The notes: generated by a model from the letters alone, not told the origin. A DNA stretch of 37,715 nt from Gammaproteobacteria bacterium (GCA_009922595.1 RFVC01000019.1:1-37715), one strand, 5' to 3'; shown: positions 1-8,321, numbered from the stretch's first letter. Numbers and translations are program-made.

Positions 1-954
1 GACTATGTTCGCCTGTCGGTAACCGATCGCTGTGACTTCCGCTGCGTTTACTGCATGTCTGAAGACATGACCTTTCTGCCCCGGCAGCAGGTGCTGAGCT
101 TGGAAGAAATTTTCCAGGTAGCTAAGGTATTTACAGAACTTGGCGTTAACAAGATTCGCCTGACTGGCGGAGAGCCCCTGGTAAGGAAAAATGTGATGAG
201 CCTGATCGAGAAAATCGGTCAGCTGCCTGGTCTCAAGGAACTGCTTTTGACGACTAACGGCTCCCAGCTGGAGAAACTGGCTGTGCCTTTAAAAGAGGCA
301 GGGGTAAGCAGAATCAATATCAGCCTCGACAGCCTCGATGCGGAGCGTTTTCACCAGATGACGCGTACCGGCAATCTGGAAAAGGTTAAACGTGGCCTGG
401 TTGCAGCGGTGGATGCAGGGTTTAAAGCCATCCGGCTTAATTCAGTGATACTCAGGGGGCGCAATGACCATGAGATCGTTGACCTGCTTGAATATGCCAT
501 GAGTCTAGGAATCAATATTGCCTACATCGAGGAAATGCCGCTTGGTGACGTTTCAGATCATGAGCGGCTGGACACAATGGTCAGCAACGAGGAAGTCAGG
601 GATATCATCAGTGAAAAATACTCCCTTGAGGCTATTCCCATGACCACGGCCGGTCCTTCCCGATATTACAGTGTCAGCGGGCATGACACGCGAATCGGCT
701 TTATTTCGCCTGTCAGTCATAACTTTTGCGATACCTGTAACCGGGTCAGAGTTACAGTGGAAGGCAGGTTGCTGCTTTGCCTTGGTAATGAGCATTCCAT
801 GGATCTGAGAAAAGTGATCAGGACCAATCCGGGCAATGACGAAATTCTTAGGCAACATATCGTTGAAGCCATGGACCTTAAGCCGGTGAGGCATTATTTT
901 TACGACAAGGACGAACCGCAGCTAGTACGCTTCATGAATATGACAGGCGGCTAA
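1..954 (+). CDS. moaA: GTP 3',8-cyclase MoaA, 5' end cut by window edge
   Basis: Radical-SAM enzyme that starts molybdenum-cofactor synthesis by converting GTP to 3',8-cyclo-GTP, acting with MoaC. The reading frame is open from base 1, and the first visible residues read [18 protein letters not shown]. This contains the CxxxCxxC motif that binds the SAM-cleaving 4Fe-4S cluster, so only roughly the first 15 residues are missing. An internal ATG at 55 lies after this motif and is not the start. The C-terminal half carries the second cluster cysteines (CDTC near base 730, then a cysteine near 780). The protein ends in GG, the conserved MoaA tail required for activity in characterised enzymes. 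Stop TAA at 952-954. moaB follows 123 bases downstream. Identity is secure. Confidence 0.96.
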   Translation, partial: DYVRLSVTDRCDFRCVYCMSEDMTFLPRQQVLSLEEIFQVAKVFTELGVNKIRLTGGEPLVRKNVMSLIEKIGQLPGLKELLLTTNGSQLEKLAVPLKEAGVSRINISLDSLDAERFHQMTRTGNLEKVKRGLVAAVDAGFKAIRLNSVILRGRNDHEIVDLLEYAMSLGINIAYIEEMPLGDVSDHERLDTMVSNEEVRDIISEKYSLEAIPMTTAGPSRYYSVSGHDTRIGFISPVSHNFCDTCNRVRVTVEGRLLLCLGNEHSMDLRKVIRTNPGNDEILRQHIVEAMDLKPVRHYFYDKDEPQLVRFMNMTGG

Positions 955-1077
955 CCAGCAATTCTTCCTCTCTCGGTCACACTTTTTCGTGAAGTTTTAC
1001 CCCAGCTATCTTGATTTTATCCATTAAACTAAACCGTCCAGAAACAGCGGCTATTCGCTGGCTAAAGGAGCAGTGTC

Positions 1078-1599
1078 GTGTCAGGTAACAAACCCCTGCA
1101 AGAATTTGTCCCACTGCAAATCGCAGTGGTCACAGTCTCAGATACCCGGACCGAGGAAAATGACACCTCGGGTCAGTACCTTATTGATTCGTTGAAAGGT
1201 GAAGGGCATATCCTGAACCAGAAGCATATCTGCAAGGATGATGTTGACGATCTCAAGTCACTGGTGAAATCCCTTATTGAGGACGATGATATTCATGCGG
1301 TGCTGACAACGGGTGGAACCGGTTTTACCAAGCGCGACAACACGGTTGTTGCCCTGACCCCGTTACTGGAGAGCAAAATTGATGGTTTCGGTGAATTGTT
1401 CCGGCAGTTGTCCTATACCGAAATAGGGTCTTCGACTATACAGTCCAGGGCTTTTGCAGGTCTCAGCAATAATACTGTTGTATTTTGCATGCCGGGCTCG
1501 ACCGGCGCCTGTAAAACTGCCTGGGAAGGCATCATCAGGGATCAACTGGACTCACGCCACCGGCCATGCAACTTTGTAGACAGGATTACGGCTCGTTAG
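1078..1599 (+). CDS. moaB: Molybdenum cofactor biosynthesis protein MoaB
   Basis: MoaB/MogA-fold protein of molybdopterin synthesis; related proteins adenylylate molybdopterin before molybdenum insertion, although the exact role of MoaB in bacteria that also have MogA is less settled. The 173-residue length fits the family. The molybdopterin-binding motifs are visible: TTGGTG at residues 77-82 and MPGST at 138-142, plus the FGELFRQLSYTEIGSS stretch and a C-terminal HRPCNF typical of MoaB rather than MogA. The start is GTG at 1078, preceded by AAAGGAG with good spacing. It follows moaA in the same direction with a 123-base gap, so the two may form a Moco operon. Stop TAG. Confidence 0.94.
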   Translation: MSGNKPLQEFVPLQIAVVTVSDTRTEENDTSGQYLIDSLKGEGHILNQKHICKDDVDDLKSLVKSLIEDDDIHAVLTTGGTGFTKRDNTVVALTPLLESKIDGFGELFRQLSYTEIGSSTIQSRAFAGLSNNTVVFCMPGSTGACKTAWEGIIRDQLDSRHRPCNFVDRITAR

Positions 1600-1615
1600 G
1601 GAGATAAAATGTGTT

Positions 1616-1669
1616 AAAAAGTCGCGGCCTGTTAGCAAGGTAAAGGGGGGAAACCTGGGTTCAGGCCGC
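1616..1669 (-). terminator. Probable terminator of the small minus-strand gene
   Basis: A perfect 8-bp inverted repeat, GCGGCCTG at 1624-1631 and CAGGCCGC at 1662-1669, encloses a 30-base loop with some further pairing. Read on the minus strand, the hairpin is followed by GAC and then five T (A run at 1616-1620). It lies about 90 bases past the stop of the 36-residue minus-strand ORF, where a terminator is expected. The long loop makes it weaker than a textbook example. Confidence 0.55.
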
Positions 1670-1761
1670 AACTGTCGGGGGATTTTAAATGATTGACTTG
1701 ATTTGCCTGAGGGAGGCGGGAACCTAGCCAAACATCTCTGCTGTTGTACTGCTGTGAGGAA

Positions 1762-1872
1762 TTACACAGAGGCGATAATGATCAGCACTGGTATTGCCAA
1801 TACAGCAAGTATACTCAGTGTGCCCACTGCAACTTCTTCTACAGCATCAGCATTCTTGAATTTAACTGTCAT
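1762..1872 (-). CDS. Small single-pass membrane protein, 36 aa, unrecognised
   Basis: I do not recognise this gene. It starts with ATG (complement of 1870-1872) and stops with TAA (complement of 1762-1764). The start is preceded by AAGGAGA (complement of 1879-1885) with six bases between, one of the best ribosome-binding sites in the window. The product has a charged N-terminal third (MTVKFKNADAVEEV) and then about 20 hydrophobic residues (roughly 14-33, with a proline at 28), so it should be a one-helix inner-membrane protein. A hairpin with a T run lies downstream on the same strand, and the upstream side holds a cluster of repeated GTAACA boxes shared with the divergent gene at 2171. RBS, hydrophobic design and terminator together argue for a real gene. 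Such proteins are often subunits of membrane complexes; no partner is evident here. Confidence 0.65.
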   Translation of the reverse strand: MTVKFKNADAVEEVAVGTLSILAVLAIPVLIIIASV

Positions 1873-2170
1873 CAGGTGTCTCCTTGTTAGAAAGTTTAGA
1901 TGGTTTTGGGCGTCTCTTTTGGAAACGCATCGCTATGGTAACATAGTGTTACTAAAAAAGTAACAAAATATTTGAATTGCCCGATAATATTTAAGTTTTG
2001 TTACTTCTACAATGTCATTTTTTAACTGCTTTACTCCAATATAGCGCCATTTAACCTGCTTTAAAGGGTATTTTTATAAGAAGTAAACATTTGGTAACAT
2101 TTACGGTAACAAATATGTGCCGGATCACCGAAATCACCTAATTCTGACTCTCAACAGGTAATTCCTTTTC
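1873..2170. promoter_or_regulatory. Divergent regulatory region with six GTAACA/TGTTAC boxes
   Basis: This 298-base AT-rich spacer separates the small minus-strand gene from the HemD-like gene and holds no ORF I trust. The hexamer GTAACA or its complement occurs at 1938-1943, 1947-1952, 1960-1965, 1999-2004, 2094-2099 and 2106-2111. The first two form a perfect inverted repeat with a 3-base spacer. The second and third form a 7-bp inverted repeat (TGTTACT/AGTAACA) around five A. The last two are direct repeats of GGTAACA 12 bases apart. This arrangement suggests operators for one DNA-binding regulator acting on both divergent genes; the regulator is not identifiable from the window. Confidence 0.55.
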
Positions 2171-3001
2171 ATGGACAGTGCAACAGCAACAAGCCTGGCT
2201 GGCAGGGCCATTGCGATACCTGAAACCAGGCAGCTCGATGTTCTGGCCAGGCTGCTGGAGCGACGGGGTGCGACCGTCCTGAAAGTCCCACTAGTCGCCA
2301 TTTATGACGCCCCAAACTGGGAGCCGGTTTTACAGTGGATACAGCGTTTTATCAGCAGTACCCCAACCTATTTTGTCATTCTTACCGGTGAAGGGCTCAG
2401 TAGATTACTGGCTCTCGCGGATAAAAACGCACTCAAGGATGACTTCATCCAGGCGCTATCCAGGGCAAGGACTCTCTGCAGGGGCCCGAAACCCGAGAGA
2501 GTGCTGCGCAGCCTCGGTCTGAGGGCCGACATCAAGGCCCTGGCACCAACAACTGATGGCGTGATTGAAACCCTGAAGAACCTGCCGCTTGAGGGATTAA
2601 AGGTTGGCGTGCAGTTATATGGACAGGATCCGAACCTTAAATTAATGAATTACCTTGCCTCAAGGCGAGCAGATGTTGATCAGGTAGCCCCGTATATTTA
2701 TGCCGATGAATCTGAAGCTGACCAGGTGGTTGATCTCATACACTCGCTGAACCGGGGGGAGATTGATGTCATCACGTTTACCTCCCAGCCCCAATACCAT
2801 CGTCTGGTGCAGGTGGCCAGAAAGCATGAGCTGGAGGCGGAATTAAGCACCGGGCTGCAAAAGGCCTGTGTGGCTGCAGTGGGGCCGGTGGTAAAAAACC
2901 AGCTGGAGGCGGACGGGCATACCGTGGCAATCATGCCGGGAAAAGCATTTTTCATGAAACCCCTTGTGACTGAAATCATGCGCTACTTAAGGCAGGACTA
3001 A
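2171..3001 (+). CDS. hemD: Uroporphyrinogen-III synthase (HemD family)
   Basis: Cyclises hydroxymethylbilane to uroporphyrinogen III, the branch point to heme, siroheme and cobalamin. The 276-residue protein shows the two-lobed HemD pattern: an N-terminal IAIPETRQLDVLARLLERRG segment, a central linker, and the hallmark VITFTSQPQYHRL stretch (FTS at residues 203-205) in the second lobe. HemD sequences diverge widely, so the call rests on these features and on length. It stands alone, not beside hemC as in the usual gammaproteobacterial hemCD pair. Next to moaAB, it could instead serve siroheme supply for nitrite or sulfite reductase; that is inference. ATG at 2171 has only a weak RBS. Its promoter probably lies in the GTAACA-rich spacer. 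Confidence 0.82.
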   Translation: MDSATATSLAGRAIAIPETRQLDVLARLLERRGATVLKVPLVAIYDAPNWEPVLQWIQRFISSTPTYFVILTGEGLSRLLALADKNALKDDFIQALSRARTLCRGPKPERVLRSLGLRADIKALAPTTDGVIETLKNLPLEGLKVGVQLYGQDPNLKLMNYLASRRADVDQVAPYIYADESEADQVVDLIHSLNRGEIDVITFTSQPQYHRLVQVARKHELEAELSTGLQKACVAAVGPVVKNQLEADGHTVAIMPGKAFFMKPLVTEIMRYLRQD

Positions 3002-3033
3002 TATTCCGCTGCTTATATCGCCCTGGAATTCAG

Positions 3034-3039
3034 TATAAT
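3034..3039 (+). promoter_or_regulatory. Perfect -10 box upstream of cyclophilin gene
   Basis: TATAAT at 3034-3039, 52 bases ahead of the start at 3092. No convincing -35 hexamer is seen at 16-18 bases upstream, so strength is uncertain. Confidence 0.45.
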
Positions 3040-3091
3040 CATGCTCCAGAAATATAACCCTGGTTAACATAGTTACTGATCAAGGAACCCC

Positions 3092-3727
3092 ATGACTATA
3101 TTGAAAAACCTGATTCTCTCCTGGGCCCACAAATGCCTGGTACTGACCTGCATGCTGCCACTGAGTTCCACTTTGGCCCAAGTGGTACCAGACAAAGACC
3201 CCAATGAGCTTTATGCACTGGTTGATACGAACAGGGGAGTAATGGAATTTCTCCTGTACCGTCAGGTAGCGCCAGTGACCGTTACAAATTTCGTCAACCT
3301 GGCGACACGTGGCTACTACGATGGCTTGACCTTCCATCGTGTAATTGAGGATTTCATGGCACAGGGCGGCGACCCAATGGGAAACGGTGCAGGTGGTCCG
3401 GGATATTCATTCGAAGATGAAATTCGTCTGCGTCACAACCAGATGGGTATCCTGTCCATGGCGAATGCGGGACCAGATACAAATGGCAGTCAATTCTTTA
3501 TTACCCACCAGGCCACGCCACATCTCAACGGGCTGCATTCCGTCTTTGGACTGATTCACTCAGGCAAAGAAATCATCAGGCAGATTCGTGTCGGCGATAC
3601 AATCAACTCAATAACAATAGAAGGGAATGCCAAGGCTTTCCTGGAAAGAAAAGCCGACAGGGTCTACTCCTGGAATCAAAGCCTGGACCTACTGTTTCCT
3701 GACCTCAAAACACCACTGACCGAATAG
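3092..3727 (+). CDS. Secreted cyclophilin-type peptidyl-prolyl isomerase
   Basis: Catalyses cis-trans isomerisation of proline peptide bonds, helping proteins fold outside the cytoplasm. The N-terminus is a signal peptide: a lysine at residue 5, a hydrophobic core at about 15-24, and a probable cleavage near SSTLAQ (residues 25-30). The mature part is a compact bacterial cyclophilin with FHRVI at 81-85, FMAQGGD at 88-94, GSQFFIT at 132-138 and LNGLHSVFG at 145-153, covering the active-site arginine and the substrate-binding residues. A tail of about 35 residues follows the domain. ATG at 3092 has CAAGGAAC a few bases upstream. It converges with yciB, leaving 14 bases between stops. Orthology to E. 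coli PpiA specifically is not claimed. Confidence 0.92.
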   Translation: MTILKNLILSWAHKCLVLTCMLPLSSTLAQVVPDKDPNELYALVDTNRGVMEFLLYRQVAPVTVTNFVNLATRGYYDGLTFHRVIEDFMAQGGDPMGNGAGGPGYSFEDEIRLRHNQMGILSMANAGPDTNGSQFFITHQATPHLNGLHSVFGLIHSGKEIIRQIRVGDTINSITIEGNAKAFLERKADRVYSWNQSLDLLFPDLKTPLTE

Positions 3728-3741
3728 CGATCGGGCAATAA

Positions 3742-4362
3742 TTATTCCGCAGCAGGATCCTGCATTTCTGCCGATTCTTTCTGCTCACGCTTCTCCTGCT
3801 CCTCGATGTAAGGCCACAGGTAGAACATCTGGGCAATGGAAAATATCAGCAGGATGGCCATACTGCCAAATACCTTGAAGTCCACCCAGTAGTCATGGAA
3901 AGTGAATGCCACGAAAAGGTTGGCGCAACCCAGGAGGGCAAAAGCGCCGGCCCAGGCAAAATTGAGTTTTTTCCATTGTGCTGCCGGCAGTTCCACGACA
4001 TGACCGAGCATCAGCTGTGTCATGTTTTCCTTGTGGACATACTGGCTGACAATAAAGACAACGGCAAAAATCCAGTTAACAACGGGAGCCTTCCACTTGA
4101 GGATGGCCTCTTCACGAAATATCAAGGTAAAGGTGCAGAAAATCACGACCGCGGACAGTAAAAAGACATGGGTGCGGCTGAGCTTTTTATTCACCAGGAA
4201 AATGCTTCCATAAACCAGTATGGATGTCGTAACGAGTACCTCGGTCGCACTGAATATACCGCCGAGTGTGTATTCGTAACCGGCAATGTTGACAATCCTT
4301 TCCTCCATCTTGTAGACAATAAGAAAGGCGACCAGGGGAATGTAATCAATGAGTTGTTTCAT
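3742..4362 (-). CDS. yciB: Inner membrane-spanning protein YciB (IspZ family)
   Basis: Integral inner-membrane protein of the YciB/IspZ septation-protein family, implicated in cell-envelope integrity and interaction with elongation and division machinery. The 206-residue protein opens with MKQLIDYIPLVAFLIVYK, the family-typical start, and has about five hydrophobic segments. The conserved WKKLNFAWAGAF and HDYWVDFKVFGSM regions lie between the later helices. The C-terminal tail is hydrophilic and glutamate-rich. ATG is the complement of 4360-4362; no good Shine-Dalgarno is visible. It is transcribed divergently from yciO with a 129-base gap. As I recall, related genomes often carry an rnm/trpH phosphoesterase gene beside yciO; it is not in this gap. 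Confidence 0.93.
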   Translation of the reverse strand: MKQLIDYIPLVAFLIVYKMEERIVNIAGYEYTLGGIFSATEVLVTTSILVYGSIFLVNKKLSRTHVFLLSAVVIFCTFTLIFREEAILKWKAPVVNWIFAVVFIVSQYVHKENMTQLMLGHVVELPAAQWKKLNFAWAGAFALLGCANLFVAFTFHDYWVDFKVFGSMAILLIFSIAQMFYLWPYIEEQEKREQKESAEMQDPAAE

Positions 4363-4491
4363 ATAGAGGGGAAGTATAGTTGGATGGGTAATTGCTCCAG
4401 TTTCTAATTATAGCCTGAATCAAAAGATTTCGTTGTCTCCAGTCTCTCCGTGGTAGGCTAGCCTGTCTTTTTTCGCGCAGAGATTATTCAA

Positions 4492-5112
4492 TTGACCCGA
4501 ATTCTGGAAATTCATGCCGAGAACCCCCAGCTGAGGCTTGTCAGGCAGGCAGTTGACGTATTGCGCCAAGGCGGCGTAATTATCTATCCGACCGACTCCG
4601 CCTATGCGCTTGGCTGCCACTTACAGGACAAGGCGGCGCTGCAGCGCATCACCAGGATTCGCCAGCTTGATAAAAATCACAACTTTACCCTCATGTGCCG
4701 CGACCTGTCTGAGCTGGCCACGTATGCCCGTGTTAGCAACACAGACTACAGGCTGCTGAAAGCATTTACCCCGGACGCCTATACCTTCATTCTCAGGGCA
4801 ACATCAGAAGTGCCCAGGCTTATGCTGCATCCAAAGCGAAAAACTATAGGGATCCGTGTTCCGGATCACCCCGTCGTAACTTCGCTGCTTGGAGAACTCA
4901 ATGAACCGATTCTCAGTAGCACCCTCATCATGCCGGGCGAGACAGATCCAGTGGGGGATATTGAGCATGTCCGTGATAGCCTCGCGAATAAAGTTGACCT
5001 GATTATTGATTCCGGCTTTTGTGGTTTTGAAGCCACAACAGTGGTCAGCCTGGAAGATGAGGCTCCCGAGGTCCTCAGAATAGGGAAGGCCGATCCGGCC
5101 CCCTTCGAATAA
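4492..5112 (+). CDS. yciO: YciO, Sua5/YciO/YrdC family protein
   Basis: Member of the family that includes the threonylcarbamoyl-AMP synthases used for tRNA t6A modification; YciO itself forms a separate branch whose physiological role is not firmly established. The nucleotide-binding GGVIIYPTDSAYALG stretch is at residues 27-41, followed by NFTLMCRDLSEL and KRKTIGIRVP, all matching the YciO branch closely. The start is TTG at 4492: it gives 206 residues, the length I recall for E. coli YciO, and the right N-terminus (MTRILEIHAENPQ). No strong RBS is seen. It heads the same-direction series yciO, trpS, scpA, scpB, rluB, a neighbourhood also seen in Pseudomonas. Confidence 0.92.
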   Translation: MTRILEIHAENPQLRLVRQAVDVLRQGGVIIYPTDSAYALGCHLQDKAALQRITRIRQLDKNHNFTLMCRDLSELATYARVSNTDYRLLKAFTPDAYTFILRATSEVPRLMLHPKRKTIGIRVPDHPVVTSLLGELNEPILSSTLIMPGETDPVGDIEHVRDSLANKVDLIIDSGFCGFEATTVVSLEDEAPEVLRIGKADPAPFE

Positions 5113-5169
5113 CCAGAAGAAAGCTATATTCCGGGCAGTAATCTGTAGCTGGATACCCGGATTTGAAGG

Positions 5170-5175
5170 TATAAT
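5170..5175 (+). promoter_or_regulatory. -10 box for the trpS-scpA-scpB-rluB operon
   Basis: TATAAT at 5170-5175, 34 bases before the trpS start. The expected -35 position holds only a weak hexamer. Being in the only sizeable gap before four tightly packed genes, it is the best candidate for their common promoter. Confidence 0.45.
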
Positions 5176-5208
5176 TTAATTGTACTAACCTGAGCTATGG
5201 AGTAATCA

Positions 5209-6423
5209 TTGAGCTCTGTGAATTCGCAGCAGAGAGTGCTGTCAGGCATGCGGCCAACCGGTCGCCTGCACCTCGGACATCTCCACGGTGTCATCAAAAA
5301 TTGGACCCAACTGCAGCACGAATACGAGTGCTTTTTCTTTGTCGCCGACTGGCACGCCCTGACCACGCATTACGACGATCCCTTGATCATTGAAGACAAT
5401 ATCTGGGACATGGTGATCGACTGGCTAGCCGTCGGTGTCAACCCGAGTACGGCGACCATGTTTGTCCAGTCCAAGGTCCCGGAACATGCCGAACTCCATT
5501 TATTGCTCTCCATGATGACGCCCCTGGGCTGGCTTGAACGAGTGCCAAGCTACAAGGATATGCAGGAAAATCTGAAGGACAAGGATCTCAGCACCTATGG
5601 CTTCCTTGGCTACCCCTTGCTGCAGAGCGCCGATATCCTGATTTACCGGGCTGGCCATGTGCCCGTTGGTGCGGACCAGGTGGCACATGTCGAACTGACC
5701 CGTGAAGTGGCGAGACGTTTTAACCACCTATACGGGCGCGAACCTGATTTCGAGGAAAATGCCCTGGCAGCTATCAAGAAAATGGGAAAAAAGGCGGCAA
5801 GTCTTTATAAAAACCTGCGCAAGGCCTACCTGGAAACAGGGGACGCTGAAGCCCTTGCAAGAGCCCAGGCGCTGCTGCAGGAGCAGCAGAATATTTCCAT
5901 AGGCGACAGGGAGCGCCTGTTCGGCTATCTTGAAGGCAGTGGCAAAATGATCCTTGCCGAGCCCCAGTCACTACTCACAAAGGCGGCCAAGATGCCTGGA
6001 CTTGACGGGCGCAAGATGTCCAAGTCCTATGAAAATATTATCTCCCTGCGTGATGAAAACGATGACATAGCGCAAAAGATCAAGACCATGCCTACTGACC
6101 CGTCACGCGTCAGGCTTTCCGACCCAGGCGATCCGGACAAGTGTCCGGTCTGGGAGTTTCACCAGGTTTATTCTGATGAAAAAACCTGCAACTGGGTCCA
6201 GGAAGGTTGCAGAAGTGCAGGCATTGGCTGTATCGATTGCAAGAAGCCTGTAGCAGACGCCATCATTAACGAGATAAAACCGATTCGTGAAAAAGCAAAC
6301 CAGCTTGAAGATAATATGCTGATGGTCAAATCTGTGATTTCCGAAGGTTCTGAGAAAGCCAGGGAAGTCGCAAGAGAAACCATGTCAGATGTCCGCCAGG
6401 CTATGGGGCTGAATTACCGATGA
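5209..6423 (+). CDS. trpS: Tryptophan--tRNA ligase TrpS
   Basis: Class I aminoacyl-tRNA synthetase charging tRNA-Trp. The HIGH-type signature is HLGH at residues 21-24 and the KMSKS loop is present exactly at 269-273. The protein has 404 residues, about 70 more than E. coli TrpS (334). Most of the extra length is an insertion around residues 180-250 (lysine-rich, then LARAQALLQEQQ), known in a long subgroup of gammaproteobacterial TrpS. The start is TTG at 5209, preceded by GGAG at proper spacing; the next residues, MSSVNSQQRVLSGMRPTGRLHLGH, fit the family. Its stop overlaps the scpA start in ATGA, so translation is probably coupled. Confidence 0.97.
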   Translation: MSSVNSQQRVLSGMRPTGRLHLGHLHGVIKNWTQLQHEYECFFFVADWHALTTHYDDPLIIEDNIWDMVIDWLAVGVNPSTATMFVQSKVPEHAELHLLLSMMTPLGWLERVPSYKDMQENLKDKDLSTYGFLGYPLLQSADILIYRAGHVPVGADQVAHVELTREVARRFNHLYGREPDFEENALAAIKKMGKKAASLYKNLRKAYLETGDAEALARAQALLQEQQNISIGDRERLFGYLEGSGKMILAEPQSLLTKAAKMPGLDGRKMSKSYENIISLRDENDDIAQKIKTMPTDPSRVRLSDPGDPDKCPVWEFHQVYSDEKTCNWVQEGCRSAGIGCIDCKKPVADAIINEIKPIREKANQLEDNMLMVKSVISEGSEKAREVARETMSDVRQAMGLNYR

Positions 6424-7346
6424 CAGAAAGCGACAACGAACAGACTGAAAGTCAGGACGAACAGCACCCGGCAGATCCTGTTGCTGAGCAGGCGGTAGAA
6501 GATAACCTGGAGGATGTCCAGGACCGTGTCAGCCTGCTGGTGGTCGCCAGGCAGCAAAAAGCCGAGCAGGAAGAAATGCCATTTGCCTACGTAGCCGGTG
6601 AGGCCGTCACAGACCTGCCCAAAGATCTTTATATCCCGCCCGATGCTCTGGAAGTCTTCCTGGAGGCATTCGAAGGTCCGCTTGACCTGCTGCTGTACCT
6701 TATCAAGCGCCAGAATATCGACATTCTGGACATCAACGTTTCTGAAATCACCGACCAGTACATTGCCTACGTTGAGTTAATGGAAGCGGCCCAGTTTGAA
6801 TTGGCGGCAGAATACCTGGTCATGGCGGCAATGCTGGCTGAAATCAAATCCCGCATCCTGTTACCGCGGACTTCAGAGGAAGACGAGGAAGAGGAAGATC
6901 CAAGAGCAGAACTGATCAGAAGGCTTCAGGAGTACGAGCGTTTCCGCGAGGCGGCAGAACAGTTGGACGAATACCCGCGTCTGGAAAGGGATATCCACCT
7001 GGCCAGTGCCGAGGCACCGAAGCTGGAAAGAGAAATACCTGAGCCCGAAGTAGACCTGAAGGAAATTCTCCAGGCCTTTGCTACTGTATTGCGACGTTCT
7101 GACCTTTTTGAGCATCATCATATTCAGCGGGACAGCTTGTCGACCCGTGAAAAAATGTCACAGATTCTGCTGACCATTTCAGATAACCAGTTTACGCCGA
7201 TGCTCTCGCTCCTAAGAAAGGATGAGGGGCGCATGGGCGTCGTGGTCACGTTCCTGGCCATCATGGAACTGATCAAGGAGGCCCTGGTGGAAATAGCCCA
7301 GAGCGAACCCTTTGGCCCCATTCATATCAAGGCGCGCACAACATGA
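6420..7346 (+). CDS. scpA: Segregation and condensation protein A (ScpA, kleisin)
   Basis: Kleisin subunit that bridges the SMC dimer and recruits ScpB to condense and segregate the chromosome. The family core begins near residue 80 with FEGPLDLLLYLIKRQNIDILDINVSEIT, the N-terminal helical domain that contacts SMC; the C-terminal winged-helix region is near residues 215-300. Ahead of the core is an acidic, glutamine-rich extension of about 75 residues that shorter ScpA proteins lack. ATG at 6420 overlaps the trpS stop, and the TGA stop overlaps scpB in the same way. No smc gene is in the window, so the partner must be encoded elsewhere, or the complex works with another SMC-like protein. Confidence 0.95.
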   Translation: MTESDNEQTESQDEQHPADPVAEQAVEDNLEDVQDRVSLLVVARQQKAEQEEMPFAYVAGEAVTDLPKDLYIPPDALEVFLEAFEGPLDLLLYLIKRQNIDILDINVSEITDQYIAYVELMEAAQFELAAEYLVMAAMLAEIKSRILLPRTSEEDEEEEDPRAELIRRLQEYERFREAAEQLDEYPRLERDIHLASAEAPKLEREIPEPEVDLKEILQAFATVLRRSDLFEHHHIQRDSLSTREKMSQILLTISDNQFTPMLSLLRKDEGRMGVVVTFLAIMELIKEALVEIAQSEPFGPIHIKARTT

Positions 7347-8287
7347 GTGAAAATTCCCCCTCTAAGGATAACGGCGTTGAAACCAAGCAGATCATTGAGG
7401 GTTTGCTGATGGCAGCAGGCAAGCCGCTCCCGATGAGCAAGATTGCCGAGGTTTTTTCTGAAAAGGAAAGACCCGAACCGGATCAACTAAAGGCCGCCCT
7501 GAAAGAAATTGAAGAAGACTGTGAGGCCAGGGGGTTTGAGTTAAAAAAAGTCGCGTCCGGCTATCGCTTCCAGGTGAAGCAGCAGTACAGCGAATGGGTT
7601 GGCAAGCTTTGGGAAGAAAAACCTCAGCGCTACTCACGCGCATTGCTGGAGACTATTTCCATCATTGCCTATCGCCAGCCGGTTACTCGCGGCGAAATAG
7701 AAAAAATTCGTGGCGTTGCCGTCAGCACCAATATCATCAGGACGCTGATGGAAAGAGACTGGGTGAGAATAGCGGGTCATCGTGACGTGCCGGGCAGGCC
7801 TGCCATGTATGCCACCACGAAGCAGTTCCTGGATTACTTCAACCTGAAAAGCTTGGATGAACTGCCGCCGCTGGCTGAGATTAGGGATATGGAAGAGCTT
7901 GATCCCGAGCTGTCACTGGAAGATGAAGCGCCTGAAAGCCGCATCATCGAATTTCCAACCGGCGAGCAAATTGAAGGCGATTATGAAGTGGCCGATGAAG
8001 AAGAGGAGCTTGCTGCTGCCATTGGTACACGGCCTATTGAAGAAATCCTGGGGGTTCAAGAGGAAAAGCCTGAGGAGGAATGGGATGAAGAAGAGGACGA
8101 TGATGGCGTCGTAGTCAAAGTCGAAGCTGCTGATACTGAGAGCCAGTCCGAAGTCGCTGCATCTTCAGATAGTGAGCCAGCAGAAGCGCTGCACGCGAAA
8201 GAGGAAAGCGAAACTTCTATAGAAGAGGCTTCTGAAGAATCCCTGCCCGAAGATTCGGATGACGGGGAATCTGAACAGACCCACTAG
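7343..8287 (+). CDS. scpB: Segregation and condensation protein B (ScpB)
   Basis: Dimeric winged-helix protein that binds the ScpA kleisin and stabilises the SMC condensin. Residues about 12-170 hold the two winged-helix domains, with the conserved ALLETISIIAYRQPVTRGEIEKIRGV and GRPAMYATTKQFLDYFNL regions. From about residue 180 to 314 the chain is a highly acidic, glutamate/aspartate/serine-rich tail without predicted fold. Acidic tails on ScpB also occur in Pseudomonas relatives, though length varies. ATG at 7343 overlaps the scpA stop (ATGA). rluB follows after 34 bases. Confidence 0.95.
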   Translation: MSENSPSKDNGVETKQIIEGLLMAAGKPLPMSKIAEVFSEKERPEPDQLKAALKEIEEDCEARGFELKKVASGYRFQVKQQYSEWVGKLWEEKPQRYSRALLETISIIAYRQPVTRGEIEKIRGVAVSTNIIRTLMERDWVRIAGHRDVPGRPAMYATTKQFLDYFNLKSLDELPPLAEIRDMEELDPELSLEDEAPESRIIEFPTGEQIEGDYEVADEEEELAAAIGTRPIEEILGVQEEKPEEEWDEEEDDDGVVVKVEAADTESQSEVAASSDSEPAEALHAKEESETSIEEASEESLPEDSDDGESEQTH

Positions 8288-8321
8288 TTTATTTCCCAAG
8301 AACATTTCGTGAGAAATCAGT

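Noticed and set aside
955-1077. Possible Moco riboswitch between moaA and moaB
   Set aside because: The gap of 123 bases shows no long conserved stems that I can pair, and such riboswitches normally precede moaA, which starts outside the window.
1703-1963. 86-codon plus-strand ORF
   Set aside because: It is antisense to the small membrane protein gene, runs through the GTAACA region and has no recognisable domain or good RBS.
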